Shown piece after piece: positions 40,426 to 48,962 of a stretch of DNA of 64,000 nt. Made by a program: the position numbers and the translations under genes. The stretch is taken from the NCBI RefSeq assembly GCF_003696315.1, contig NZ_RFFN01000008.1, positions 504 through 64,503 of the forward strand. Direction: 5' to 3'. Numbering within the stretch: the stretch's first letter is position 1; every line of letters starts with the position of its first letter. Source of the DNA: Pseudomonas songnenensis. GTDB lineage: Bacteria; Pseudomonadota; Gammaproteobacteria; Pseudomonadales; Pseudomonadaceae. Below the pieces are notes generated by a model. The model was not told where the DNA came from. It worked only from the letters and a program-made list of their open reading frames with translations, and searched no databases.

Positions 40426-41652
40426 TCAGCGGCTGCGCAGCGCCTCGCGCGGCACGTACTTGCCCAGCTCGTGACGGGCAATGGCCACCCGATGCACCTC
40501 GTCCGGGCCATCGGCCAGGCGCAGGGTACGCTGCATCGCCCACCAGTGCGCCAGCGGGAAGTCCTCGGAAACCCCGGCGCCACCGTGGATCTGAATGGCG
40601 CGGTCGATGACCTTCAGCGCGACGTTGGGTGCGACCACCTTGATCTGTGCGATCTCGCTGGCGGCGATCTTGTTGCCTACGGTATCCATCATGTACGCCG
40701 CGTTCAGCGTCAGCAGGCGCGCCATGTTGATCTCGATGCGGCACTCGGCGATGTAATCAAAGTTGGCACCCAGCCGGGCCAGCGGCTTGCCGAAGGCGGT
40801 GCGGCTGACGGCGCGTTCGCACATCAGCTTGAGGGCGCGCTCGGCGACACCAATCGAGCGCATGCAGTGGTGAATGCGGCCCGGGCCAAGCCGGCCTTGA
40901 GCGATCTCGAAGCCGCGGCCTTCGCCGAGCAGGACGTTCTCGTAAGGCACGCGCACGTTTTCCAGCAGCACTTCCGCGTGGCCGTGCGGCGCGTCGTCGT
41001 AGCCAAACACCGGCAGCGGGCGCAGCACCTTCACGCCGGGGGTATCCATCGGCACCAGGATCATCGAGTGCTGGGCATGGCGCGGCGCATCCGGGTTGGT
41101 CAGGCCCATGAAGATCATGATCTTGCAGCGCGGATCGCAGGCACCGGAGGTCCACCACTTGCGACCGTTAATGACCCACTCGTCGCCCTCGCGCACCGCG
41201 CGGGCTTCCATGTTGGTGGCGTCGGACGAGGCCACACCCGGCTCGGTCATGCCGAAGGCCGAACGGATTTCGCCGCGCAGCAGCGGTTCCAGCCACTCGC
41301 GCTTCTGCGCCTCGCTGCCGTAGCGCACAAGCACTTCCATGTTGCCGGTGTCCGGCGCCGAGCAGTTGAACGCTTCCGGGCCGAGGCCCGAGCTGCCCAT
41401 GATTTCCGCCAGCGGTGCGTATTCGGTGTTGGTCAGGCCGGCGCCCAGTTCCGATTCCGGCAGAAACAGGTTCCACAGCCCTTCTGCCTTGGCCTTGGCC
41501 TTGAGCTCCTCGACGATAGCGGTCGGCTGCCAGCGGTCACCTTCGGCGACCTGCTGGTAGAACACCTTTTCGGCGGGATAGACGTGAGCATCCATGAACG
41601 CTTGCACGCGCTCTCTCAGCTCTTGAACCTTCGGGGAGTAGGCGAAATTCAT
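40426..41652 (-). CDS. Acyl-CoA dehydrogenase
   Basis: FAD-dependent acyl-CoA dehydrogenase of 408 residues, introducing a trans-2,3 double bond into an acyl-CoA. The FAD-binding stretch [22 protein letters not shown] and the following WWTSGA are present. The region [25 protein letters not shown] and the C-terminal [36 protein letters not shown] are also diagnostic. The sequence is of the ACAD10/11-like type. The ATG at 41652 has an AGAAGG site; the frame begins with a TTG nine bases earlier. It is divergent from a LysR gene, which probably controls it. Confidence 0.92.
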   Translation of the reverse strand: MNFAYSPKVQELRERVQAFMDAHVYPAEKVFYQQVAEGDRWQPTAIVEELKAKAKAEGLWNLFLPESELGAGLTNTEYAPLAEIMGSSGLGPEAFNCSAPDTGNMEVLVRYGSEAQKREWLEPLLRGEIRSAFGMTEPGVASSDATNMEARAVREGDEWVINGRKWWTSGACDPRCKIMIFMGLTNPDAPRHAQHSMILVPMDTPGVKVLRPLPVFGYDDAPHGHAEVLLENVRVPYENVLLGEGRGFEIAQGRLGPGRIHHCMRSIGVAERALKLMCERAVSRTAFGKPLARLGANFDYIAECRIEINMARLLTLNAAYMMDTVGNKIAASEIAQIKVVAPNVALKVIDRAIQIHGGAGVSEDFPLAHWWAMQRTLRLADGPDEVHRVAIARHELGKYVPREALRSR

Positions 41653-41751
41653 GGGCGACAACCTTCTGGCAGGTAATGTTTTGTAGTTTTGAATGCTAGA
41701 GGAGGCCTGGTGATTTATCTAAGCTATTTTCCTCGTGTATAAACATTCATC

Positions 41752-41778
41752 ACCGATATATGATCGGCGAATTCCGAT
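41752..41778. promoter_or_regulatory. Three evenly spaced half-sites upstream of the LysR gene
   Basis: CCGAT (41752-41756), ATCGG (41763-41767) and CCGAT (41774-41778) repeat every 11 bases in alternating orientation. They lie in the divergent LysR/acyl-CoA dehydrogenase region. One-helical-turn spacing suits a multimeric regulator such as LysR. An outer repeat, TTTAT (41713-41717) and ATAAA (41738-41742), lies beside it. Confidence 0.5.
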
Positions 41779-41798
41779 ACACGCCGGAGAGCACAACA

Positions 41799-42710
41799 AT
41801 GAACCTGAACAAGGTCGATCTGAATCTATTCATCGTCTTCGACGCCATCTACACCGAAGCGAATCTGACACGCGCCGGGCAGATCGTCGGCATCACCCAG
41901 CCCGCGGTTTCCAACGCCCTCGCCCGCCTACGCGAAACCTTCAACGATCCGCTGTTCGTGCGCACTGCCCAGGGCATGGTGCCGACGCCAATGGCGCAGA
42001 ACATCATCGGCCCGGTACGCAATGCGCTGCAGCTGCTGCGGGTGTCGGTGCAGGAAAGCCGGACCTTTAGCCCGGCGCAGGCGAACAAGACCTTCCGCAT
42101 CAGCATGACCGACCTCACCGAGGCGGTGATGCTGCCGCCGCTGTTCCAGCGCCTGCGCCGCCTGGCACCGAACGTGAAGATCGAGAGCATGCTGGCCAAA
42201 CGCCGCGAGACGACCAAGGAACTGGCCGCCGGCCGCCTGGATTTCGCCATGGATGCACCGCTCAACACCGACCCTCAGGTTCGCCACGTCAAGTTGCTGG
42301 AAGATCGCTACATCTGCGCCATGCGCCGCGGCCACCCGCTGGCCAAGGACAAGCTCACCCTGGAGCAGTACCTGTCGCTGTCGCACATCCACATTTCCAG
42401 CCGCCGCAGCGGGCTGGGTCTGGTGGATCTGGCGTTGGGCAAGATGGGTCTGCAGCGCAAGATCGCCCTGCGCTCGCAGCACTACCTGATGGCGACTCAG
42501 GTGATCGACCAGACCGACATGGCGGTGACCGTTCCCGAGCGTTTCGCCCGGCGCCACAACCTGCACCAGGTCGACCTGCCGGTGGACATCATGCCGCTGG
42601 AAACCCACATCTACTGGCATGAAAGCACCGATCAGGATCCAGCCAACCGCTGGATGCGCGAGCAGATGATCGAGATCGCCCAGCAGGTCACCGCGCAGCA
42701 GGACCTCTGA
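41799..42710 (+). CDS. LysR-family transcriptional regulator
   Basis: LysR-type regulator of 303 residues. The N-terminal helix-turn-helix is LNLFIVFDAIYTEANLTRAGQIVGITQPAVSNALARLRETF, followed by DPLFVRTAQGMVPTPMA. The effector domain belongs to the NahR/MexT-like class. GGAGAG precedes the ATG at 41799, which was preferred over the unsupported 41760 start. Divergent to the acyl-CoA dehydrogenase gene, its likely target. The inducer is unknown. Confidence 0.9.
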   Translation: MNLNKVDLNLFIVFDAIYTEANLTRAGQIVGITQPAVSNALARLRETFNDPLFVRTAQGMVPTPMAQNIIGPVRNALQLLRVSVQESRTFSPAQANKTFRISMTDLTEAVMLPPLFQRLRRLAPNVKIESMLAKRRETTKELAAGRLDFAMDAPLNTDPQVRHVKLLEDRYICAMRRGHPLAKDKLTLEQYLSLSHIHISSRRSGLGLVDLALGKMGLQRKIALRSQHYLMATQVIDQTDMAVTVPERFARRHNLHQVDLPVDIMPLETHIYWHESTDQDPANRWMREQMIEIAQQVTAQQDL

Positions 42711-42716
42711 CGCGCT

Positions 42717-42734
42717 GGCGGGTGAAAGCCCGCC
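42717..42734. terminator. Short hairpin between converging regulators
   Basis: GGCGGG (42717-42722) pairs with CCCGCC (42729-42734) over a TGAAAG loop, between the LysR and GntR stop codons. No T-run follows, so efficiency is doubtful. Confidence 0.4.
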
Positions 42735-43754
42735 TCAGGCGCTGTCGCGCATCACCACTTCGAAGCCCACATCGATACAACGCTCGGCCGGCTGCTGACC
42801 CCGCATCAGGCTCAGCAGCATCTGCGCCGCCAGCTCGCCGATCTCGCCACGCCGGGTGCGCACCGTGCTCAGCGCCGGCCGCATCCATGCCGCAGCCGGC
42901 AGGTCGTTGAAACCGGCGATTGCCAGCCGCCCCGGCACTTCGAGTCCCAGCTGATGGGCGCGAAACAGCGCCCCGAGGGCCAGGTCGTCGTTGTTGAAGA
43001 ACACCGCGTCGATCTGCGGATGCTGCGCCAGCAGCCGATCCAGTAGCTCCGCGCCAAGCCCGATGGACGACAGCTGCGGCGTCAGCAGCTCCAGCGTCGG
43101 CTCATAGCGACCGGCGTCGCGCATGGCCTGACGGTAGCCTTCGGCGCGTTGCAGGGTCCGAGGGTCGAGCTGCGCCGCGGCGAAGGCGACGTGACGGTAG
43201 CCGCGCTCAAGCAGGGTGCGGGTCATGGCCACGCCGGCTTCCAGCTGCGAGAAGCCTACGCAGTAGTCATCCGGCCGCTCGCTCAGCTCCATCAGGGTGA
43301 CCATCGGTGCTGTGTAGCTGGCCAACACCGCACGCGCGGCCTCGCTGCGCTCGAAGCCGGTGATCAGCAGCCCGGCCGGCTGATGGGCCAGGTAGGCGCG
43401 CAGCAATCGCTCGTCCTCTTCGGGGCGATAGTGGCTGACGCCGATCATCATCTCGTAGCCCGCCGGCATCAGCACGCGCTGGATGGCCTCGACCGTGTCG
43501 ACGAACACCGCGTTGGACAGCGAAGGAATGATCACCGCGACCAGATTGGAACGCGAACTCGCCAGGCTGCGCGCCGCCGGATGCGGCACGTAGCCGAGCG
43601 CCTTGACCGCCTGCTCGACACGCTCACGCAATGCATCGGAAACCAGATCCGGTTGCGACAGCGCGCGGGATGCCGACATCAGCGAGCAGCCGGCGCTACG
43701 TGCGACATCCGAGAGGGTTATCCGCTCGGCAGAGCGGCGACGGCGTGTGGTCAT
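42735..43754 (-). CDS. gntR: GntR, LacI-family repressor of gluconate genes
   Basis: LacI-family repressor of 339 residues. The N-terminal DNA-binding domain is ITLSDVARSAGCSLMSASRALSQPDLVS, with a hinge at PHPAARSLASSRSNLVAVIIP. A periplasmic-binding-protein-like effector core follows (VFFNNDDLALGALF, IAGFNDLPAAAWMRPALSTV). The sequence is of the GntR type, which senses gluconate or 6-phosphogluconate. It is the last gene of the kinase-TRAP operon. The ATG at 43754 was chosen; the open frame begins with a TTG two codons earlier. A LacI-type operator lies in front of the operon at 47384. Confidence 0.9.
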   Translation of the reverse strand: MTTRRRRSAERITLSDVARSAGCSLMSASRALSQPDLVSDALRERVEQAVKALGYVPHPAARSLASSRSNLVAVIIPSLSNAVFVDTVEAIQRVLMPAGYEMMIGVSHYRPEEDERLLRAYLAHQPAGLLITGFERSEAARAVLASYTAPMVTLMELSERPDDYCVGFSQLEAGVAMTRTLLERGYRHVAFAAAQLDPRTLQRAEGYRQAMRDAGRYEPTLELLTPQLSSIGLGAELLDRLLAQHPQIDAVFFNNDDLALGALFRAHQLGLEVPGRLAIAGFNDLPAAAWMRPALSTVRTRRGEIGELAAQMLLSLMRGQQPAERCIDVGFEVVMRDSA

Positions 43755-43810
43755 GATCAATCCAGCATCTGAAGGCGGCGAATTCTATCAGCGGTATGGA
43801 AAGCAGCGCC

Positions 43811-44827
43811 CTACTGGGACGCTTTCTCCACTTCGGCCTGCACCTGGTCGAACAGCTCCTGGCCAACCGCGTCGATCACCGTCTGGATCGCGGGCTGCGC
43901 CCTCTCGCGCATGCGCTGGATCTCGTCGGCACTGACCTCGTTGATCTGCATGCCACGCTCTTTCAACGTCGCCAATGCCTGGCTGGCCTCGCGGCGGGTG
44001 TCTTCACGCTCGGCATCGCGCGCCTTTTCCGCGGCTTTCATGAGGATGTCCTGCTCGGTCGCGGACAGCCCATCCCACCAGCGCTTGGAAACCGTGACGA
44101 TCCAGGGGCTGTAGACGTGGTTGGTCACGCTCAGGTACTTCTGCACCTCATAGAACTTGGACGAGAGGATGGTATTGAACGGGTTTTCCTGGCCGTCCAC
44201 CGCCTTGGTTTCCAGCGCCGTGAACAGCTCGGAGAACGGCAGCGGCACCGCGTTGGCGCCCATGCGCTTGAAGGTGTCGATGAACACCGGGTTGGGCATC
44301 ACGCGCAGCTTGATGCCATTGAAGTCTTCGTACTTTTCGATCGGCCGGGCGCTATTGGTCACGTTGCGAAAACCGTTCTCCCAGTACACCAGTCCGACCA
44401 GCCCCTTTTCCTCGAGTTTGTCCATCACCTGCCTGCCTACCGAGCCGTCCAGTACCTGATCGGCCTGGCGCGGATCGGTGAACAGGAACGGCGTATCCCA
44501 CACCGCCATCTCCTTGCTGATGCCGACCAGCGTCGCGGTCGAGCCAACCATCATTTCCTGCGCGCCGCCGATAAGGGCGTTCTGCATCTGGTCGTCCGAA
44601 CCGAGGCTGGCGGAGGCGAAGGTACGCACCTTCAGCTTGCCGCCCGAGGCCTTGGCCACTTCCTCGGCCAGCAGCTTGGCTGCCCTGCCCTGGTTGCTGT
44701 CTTCGTTGAGCCCGTAGCCGAAGCGGATCATGCGCGGGCGGATGTCGTCCGCGGCCTGCGCGTAACCGAGGCTGAGTGTGCTGCCGAGCAAGGCGGCAGC
44801 CAGGGTGCTGATGAGAAGTCGTTTCAT
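43811..44827 (-). CDS. TRAP transporter substrate-binding protein of the gluconate operon
   Basis: DctP-family periplasmic receptor of 338 residues. It has a signal peptide ending SLGYAQA. IRFGYGLNEDSNQGRAAKLLAEEVAKASGGKLKV is the typical first domain start. The ligand-carboxylate region is IKLRVMPNPVFIDTFKRMGANAVPLPFSELFTALETKAVDGQENPF. AGAAGG precedes the ATG. Between the dctM-like gene and gntR; the context points to gluconate or a related sugar acid. A palindrome AAGCGCTT (44865-44872) lies just upstream, similar in core to the operon operator. Confidence 0.9.
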   Translation of the reverse strand: MKRLLISTLAAALLGSTLSLGYAQAADDIRPRMIRFGYGLNEDSNQGRAAKLLAEEVAKASGGKLKVRTFASASLGSDDQMQNALIGGAQEMMVGSTATLVGISKEMAVWDTPFLFTDPRQADQVLDGSVGRQVMDKLEEKGLVGLVYWENGFRNVTNSARPIEKYEDFNGIKLRVMPNPVFIDTFKRMGANAVPLPFSELFTALETKAVDGQENPFNTILSSKFYEVQKYLSVTNHVYSPWIVTVSKRWWDGLSATEQDILMKAAEKARDAEREDTRREASQALATLKERGMQINEVSADEIQRMRERAQPAIQTVIDAVGQELFDQVQAEVEKASQ

Positions 44828-44889
44828 GTCGCGTTACCTTCTTGTTGTTGGACGTTGGGTTGTAAAGCGCTTGAATTGCAAGACCGGCG

Positions 44890-46167
44890 CTACCGCAGCC
44901 AGGCCAGGGGCACGGTGATGATCGAAGGCACGGCGATGAGCAGCCCGACGATCACCAGATAGATAAGGAAGAACGGCATCACGCCGCGCACCAGGGTTTC
45001 CATGCGCAATCGGCCGATACCGCCGACCACGTTGAGCACGGTGCCCACCGGCGGTGTGATCAGTCCGATGGAACCGATCAGCACGAACATCACGCCGAAG
45101 TACACCGGGTCGATGCCGGCCTTGATCGCGATCGGCGCAAGCACCGGGCCGAGGATCAGGATGGTCGGCGTCAGGTCCAGCACCATGCCGACGGCGATCA
45201 TCAGCAGCATGATGGCGACCATCAGCAGTTTCGGGTCCTGCGCCAGCGGGCCGAGCATCGCCGCGATCTCGTCGGGCAGCTGCGCCAGGGTGATCATGTA
45301 CGCCGACACGGTTGCGGCGGCGCAGAGGAACATCACCGAGGCCGTGGTGCGGCTGGCACGGGTCAGCACCTCGACCAGCCCGGCCCAGTTCAGCTCGCGA
45401 TACAGCAGGGTCGAAACGGCCAGGGCGTATACGGCGGCGACCACCGCCGCTTCGGTCGGGGTGAACAGACCGCCACGCAGCCCGCCGACGATGATCACCG
45501 GCAGCATCAGCGCGGCAGCACCGTCGACCAGCACGCGGCGGCGCTCTGCAGCGCTGGCCTTTTCCTGTTTCGGTTCGTCGATCCGCCGAGCGATCAGCGT
45601 CCAGGCCACGATCAGACCCATGCCCATGATCAGCCCCGGCACCATGCCGGCGAGAAACAGCTGGCTGATCGACGTACCGGTGACCACGCCGTAGATCACG
45701 AACGGCATCGACGGCGGAATGATCGGCGCGATGATTCCACCCGCCGCCACCAGGCCCGATGACGAACTCAACGGGTAGCCGCGCTCACGCATCATTGGCA
45801 GCAGCAGCGTCGCCAGCGCGGCGGTATCGGCCAATGCCGAGCCGGACATGCTGGCCAGCAGCACCGAGGCGGCAATCGCCACGTAACCCAGGCCGCCGCG
45901 CTTGTGGCCGAAATAGGCCTGCGCCATGGCGATGATGCGACGCGAGATGCCGCCGGCATTCATCAGCTCGCCGGCCAGGATGAAGAACGGCACCGCCAGC
46001 AGCGGGAAGCTGTCAGCGCCGGCCTGAAGATTCTGAGCCAGCAGCTGCACGTCCCAGAAATCCAGGTACCACATCAGCACCGAGCCGGTGAGCAGCAGCG
46101 CGAAGGCGATGGGCATGCCAAGGGTCATGAAGCCCAGCAGCGATGAAAGGAAGACGACGACGGTCAT
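44890..46167 (-). CDS. TRAP transporter large permease, DctM family
   Basis: Membrane protein of 425 residues with about 12 hydrophobic segments. It is the ion-coupled translocating subunit of the TRAP system. Motifs include GLGYVAIAASVLLASMSGSALADTAAL, GIIAPIIPPSMPFVIYGVVTGTSISQLFLAGMVPG and the C-terminal GLITPPVGTVLNVV. A GAGG site precedes the ATG. It lies 51 bases after the GntK-DctQ fusion gene, which supplies its small-subunit partner. Confidence 0.93.
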   Translation of the reverse strand: MTVVVFLSSLLGFMTLGMPIAFALLLTGSVLMWYLDFWDVQLLAQNLQAGADSFPLLAVPFFILAGELMNAGGISRRIIAMAQAYFGHKRGGLGYVAIAASVLLASMSGSALADTAALATLLLPMMRERGYPLSSSSGLVAAGGIIAPIIPPSMPFVIYGVVTGTSISQLFLAGMVPGLIMGMGLIVAWTLIARRIDEPKQEKASAAERRRVLVDGAAALMLPVIIVGGLRGGLFTPTEAAVVAAVYALAVSTLLYRELNWAGLVEVLTRASRTTASVMFLCAAATVSAYMITLAQLPDEIAAMLGPLAQDPKLLMVAIMLLMIAVGMVLDLTPTILILGPVLAPIAIKAGIDPVYFGVMFVLIGSIGLITPPVGTVLNVVGGIGRLRMETLVRGVMPFFLIYLVIVGLLIAVPSIITVPLAWLR

Positions 46168-46218
46168 ACAAGGTCCTCGGTTGGGCAGTGCCCGTATTGT
46201 TCTGAATGCGGCGTCGCT

Positions 46219-47349
46219 TCAGTCCGCGGTGACATTCGCAGCAGCAACGGTCGATGGCTGATCACGCCGCCAGACGTTGACCAGCTGCAGCAGCGCCAGT
46301 ACCGCCAGCGCGACCATGCTGGCGGCCACGGGCAACATCGCCAGGCCCAGCGGATAACCGACTACCGGGCTGTTGATGGTCCAGCCGAACTGCATCTGGT
46401 TCCAGCCACCCCAGGCCGCCAGGCCGCTCGCAGCTGCCACCAGCAGCCAGCTGAGGGAGTCGACGACGCGGCGGGACAGCCGCGGGAAGCGGTCGCGCAG
46501 CATGGAAAAGCTCATCAGCTCGCCGCGGCGCATGCTCGAGGCGACGCCAACAAATACCAGCCAGACGAACGCCAGCCGCGACAGCTCCTCGGCGCCCGTC
46601 CAACCGGTGCCGAAGGCGTAACGCAGCACCACGCTGGAGAACACAACGATGACCATGAAGGCCATCAGCGCGGCCATCAGCCAGTCGGTCAGACGGTCGA
46701 AGTGTTGCGCGACCGTGCCGCTGTAGATCGGCTCGTTGGTCAAAGGCGGCGCCGTGGTAGCGCTATCAAACGGACGCGAAGAAAGATCGACCCGGGTTTC
46801 AATAAGCTCATCCAGACCGGCGCCCTGCATCCAATCGACGATGTGGCGCAGAACGACTTCGCGGGGCTGGCTGGCATCCACGGTCAATACGCCGGGTTCG
46901 CCCTCGGGTGATTCGAGGGTGGCGAATTGGCTGTCGACCAGGGAAATCGGCATGAAATGCCCCGCCCTGCCACCGACTCGCTGTATGGCGGTTTCGTAAT
47001 CGATGGCCAGATGGGCGAAACGCAGCTCCGGAACCGCACTGCGCAGCAACTCCCGATAGCTGCGCTTGAGCGCCGAGCACGCCAGCACGAAGCCGCTGCC
47101 TGCCGCTAAAGTGCGCTGCATTTCAGCGATCAGCGCATGTAGCCACTCCACGCGGTCGGCGTCGGACAGCGGCGTGCCGGCACGCATGCGCGCCACGTTC
47201 TCTGCCGGGTGAAAGTTGTCCGCTTCGATATGCGGCAGGCCGAGCGCATCGGCTACGGCGTGGCTGGTGTCCGTCTTGCCGGAACCGCTGACGCCCATGA
47301 CGACCAGAACCGGAAGCGCGGAAGCCTTTGAGGTATGCACTGAAGGCAT
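46219..47349 (-). CDS. Gluconokinase fused to a TRAP small permease (GntK-DctQ)
   Basis: A single open frame of 376 residues joins two normally separate proteins. Residues 12-176 are a complete GntK-type gluconokinase: P-loop GVSGSGKT (19-26), ADNFHP (43-48), GTPLSDADRVEWL (58-70), ACSALKRSYRELLR (90-103) and GHFMPISLVDSQFATLE (130-146). After a linker (177-215), residues 216-362 are a DctQ-type four-helix permease. Its helices are near 221-245, 255-272, 297-313 and 334-358, with the RYAFGTGWTGAEELSRLAF motif. Between kinase and first helix the only possible restart is a TTG at 46743-46741 without a ribosome site. It is the first gene of the operon, with dctM, dctP and gntR downstream. The predicted design puts the kinase on the cytoplasmic face of the uptake complex. 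Confidence 0.9.
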   Translation of the reverse strand: MPSVHTSKASALPVLVVMGVSGSGKTDTSHAVADALGLPHIEADNFHPAENVARMRAGTPLSDADRVEWLHALIAEMQRTLAAGSGFVLACSALKRSYRELLRSAVPELRFAHLAIDYETAIQRVGGRAGHFMPISLVDSQFATLESPEGEPGVLTVDASQPREVVLRHIVDWMQGAGLDELIETRVDLSSRPFDSATTAPPLTNEPIYSGTVAQHFDRLTDWLMAALMAFMVIVVFSSVVLRYAFGTGWTGAEELSRLAFVWLVFVGVASSMRRGELMSFSMLRDRFPRLSRRVVDSLSWLLVAAASGLAAWGGWNQMQFGWTINSPVVGYPLGLAMLPVAASMVALAVLALLQLVNVWRRDQPSTVAAANVTAD

Positions 47350-47383
47350 GCGAGGAATCCATTGTTTTGCTTGTTTGGCCTGA

Positions 47384-47397
47384 TGTTAGCGCTATCA
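47384..47397. promoter_or_regulatory. Candidate GntR operator
   Basis: TGTTAGCGCTATCA is a near-perfect palindrome (12 of 14 positions) with the core TAGCGCTA, 35 bases upstream of the kinase-permease start. As I recall, the core TAGCGCT is part of the P. aeruginosa GntR operator. It probably mediates gluconate-dependent repression. Confidence 0.6.
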
Positions 47398-47524
47398 CGC
47401 ATCACGATAGAACTACCGCTCGTCGACCATACGGTCACGAAACGGCTGTTCTCGCACGGCATTGCGATCGACTTTCGCGTCGGCACGACTACAATCGCGT
47501 CCCTTGTAATCGAGGACACCAAGC

Positions 47525-47803
47525 ATGCCCAAAGCCATGTGCCGCCACATTCTGGTCAAGACCGAGGCCGAAGCTGCGCAGCTGAAAAAGCGCATCGCCA
47601 ATGGCGAAGCATTTGACGTGCTGGCGCGCAAGTACTCGACGTGCCCGTCCGGCAAGAAAGGTGGCGATCTCGGTGAAGTGCGCCCCGGGCAGATGGTGCG
47701 CAGCATCGATCAGGTGATTTTCAAGAAGCCGCTGCGCGAAGTGCACGGCCCGGTAAAGAGCCAGTTCGGCTACCACCTGGTGCAGGTGTTCTACCGCGAC
47801 TGA
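47525..47803 (+). CDS. ppiC: Parvulin-type peptidyl-prolyl isomerase
   Basis: Single-domain rotamase of 92 residues, the size of E. coli PpiC. It has CRHILVKTEAEAAQLKKRI at the start. The catalytic-groove segments are FDVLARKYSTCPSGKKGGDLGEVRPGQMV and GPVKSQFGYHLVQVFYRD. No signal peptide, so cytoplasmic. An AGGA site precedes the ATG. Divergent from the gluconate operon and converging on zapE with an 8-base gap. Confidence 0.94.
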   Translation: MPKAMCRHILVKTEAEAAQLKKRIANGEAFDVLARKYSTCPSGKKGGDLGEVRPGQMVRSIDQVIFKKPLREVHGPVKSQFGYHLVQVFYRD

Positions 47804-47811
47804 GCTGGCGC

Positions 47812-48921
47812 TTAGCCAAAGCGTTGCAGCTGCATTTCCCGCAGGCGACTGAGCGTGCGGCGGAACGGGAATGCCAGATAGCCCTCGGTATACAGCTCGT
47901 CCAGGGCCACTTCGGCTTCGATATAGAGCGGAATCCGCCGGTCATAGCACTCGTCCACCAGCGCGATAAAGCGGCGCACGGCATCATCCCGCGCGGCGAG
48001 CCTGGGCAACTGGCGATCACCCGCCGCCACCCGCGCGGCTCCATCCTCGGTGCCGCGGGCAATGCGCCCATCGCGCTGCGTGCCGCCGAGCCTGGGCACA
48101 GCACCAATCAGGATCGCCGTGAAACGGTCGCACAGTTCGATGAAGTCCAGCGCCGAAAACGGCTGCTCGCAGAGATCGGCGAAGCGGCACCAGAGCACCG
48201 ATTCGCTACGCCGCACGACGTCGAGCTGGCGACGGCTGAGGGCGAGTGGCTCGGTGCTGAACGCACCATCGGCCAGCGCCTCGAACGTCGCGGCTAACGC
48301 ACTGGCGCCGTCGAACGGGGCGATCCAGTAGCGCTGCAGCGCAGCGCCGGGACGCAGGCGGTGATCGGCGCCCCCATCCACATCCACCACATGCATGTGC
48401 TGCACGATGGCATCGATGGCCGGCAGAAAACGCTCGCGATTGAAGCCGTCGGCGTACAGCTGCTCCGGCGGCTGGTTGGAGGTGGCGACGATCACCACGT
48501 CATGCTCGAAGAGCACCTGGAACAGGCGTCCCAGGATGATTGCGTCGCCGATATCACCGACGAAAAGCTCGTCGAAGCAGAGCACGCGAATCTCTTGTGA
48601 AAGCTCTCTGGCCAGGGTCTGCAACGGATCGGCCGTGCCGTTGAGCTGGAACAGCCGGATATGCACCCAGCGCATGAAATGGTGGAAATGCTGCCGCCGC
48701 GAAGCAACCGTCAGGCTTGCGTGAAACAGGTCCATCAGCCAGGTCTTGCCACGCCCGACCGGTCCCCATAGGTAGACGCCGAGCGGCAGGTCCGCACCTG
48801 AAACAAGCGCCTCATGACAGGCCTGAAGCCGTGCAACGGCGCGCTGTTGAGCCGCATCGGGTACGAAACCGTCTTGCGTAATGGCCTGCTGATAACGTTC
48901 AAGGGGCGAGTCGACGTGCAT
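47812..48921 (-). CDS. zapE: ZapE/AFG1-family ATPase
   Basis: AAA+-like P-loop ATPase of 369 residues. The Walker A motif is LWGPVGRGKTWLMDLF and the Walker B motif is VLCFDELFVGDIGDA, followed by VIVATSNQPPEQLYADGFNRERFLPAI. In E. coli ZapE acts on the divisome under stress or low oxygen. The ATG at 48921 (MHVDSPLERYQQAI) was chosen; the frame starts five codons earlier at a TTG. Cytoplasmic, probably membrane-associated. Confidence 0.9.
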   Translation of the reverse strand: MHVDSPLERYQQAITQDGFVPDAAQQRAVARLQACHEALVSGADLPLGVYLWGPVGRGKTWLMDLFHASLTVASRRQHFHHFMRWVHIRLFQLNGTADPLQTLARELSQEIRVLCFDELFVGDIGDAIILGRLFQVLFEHDVVIVATSNQPPEQLYADGFNRERFLPAIDAIVQHMHVVDVDGGADHRLRPGAALQRYWIAPFDGASALAATFEALADGAFSTEPLALSRRQLDVVRRSESVLWCRFADLCEQPFSALDFIELCDRFTAILIGAVPRLGGTQRDGRIARGTEDGAARVAAGDRQLPRLAARDDAVRRFIALVDECYDRRIPLYIEAEVALDELYTEGYLAFPFRRTLSRLREMQLQRFG

Positions 48922-48962
48922 GATCGTCCGGCGCAAAAGCCGCCATGGTAGCGCGCGACCGC

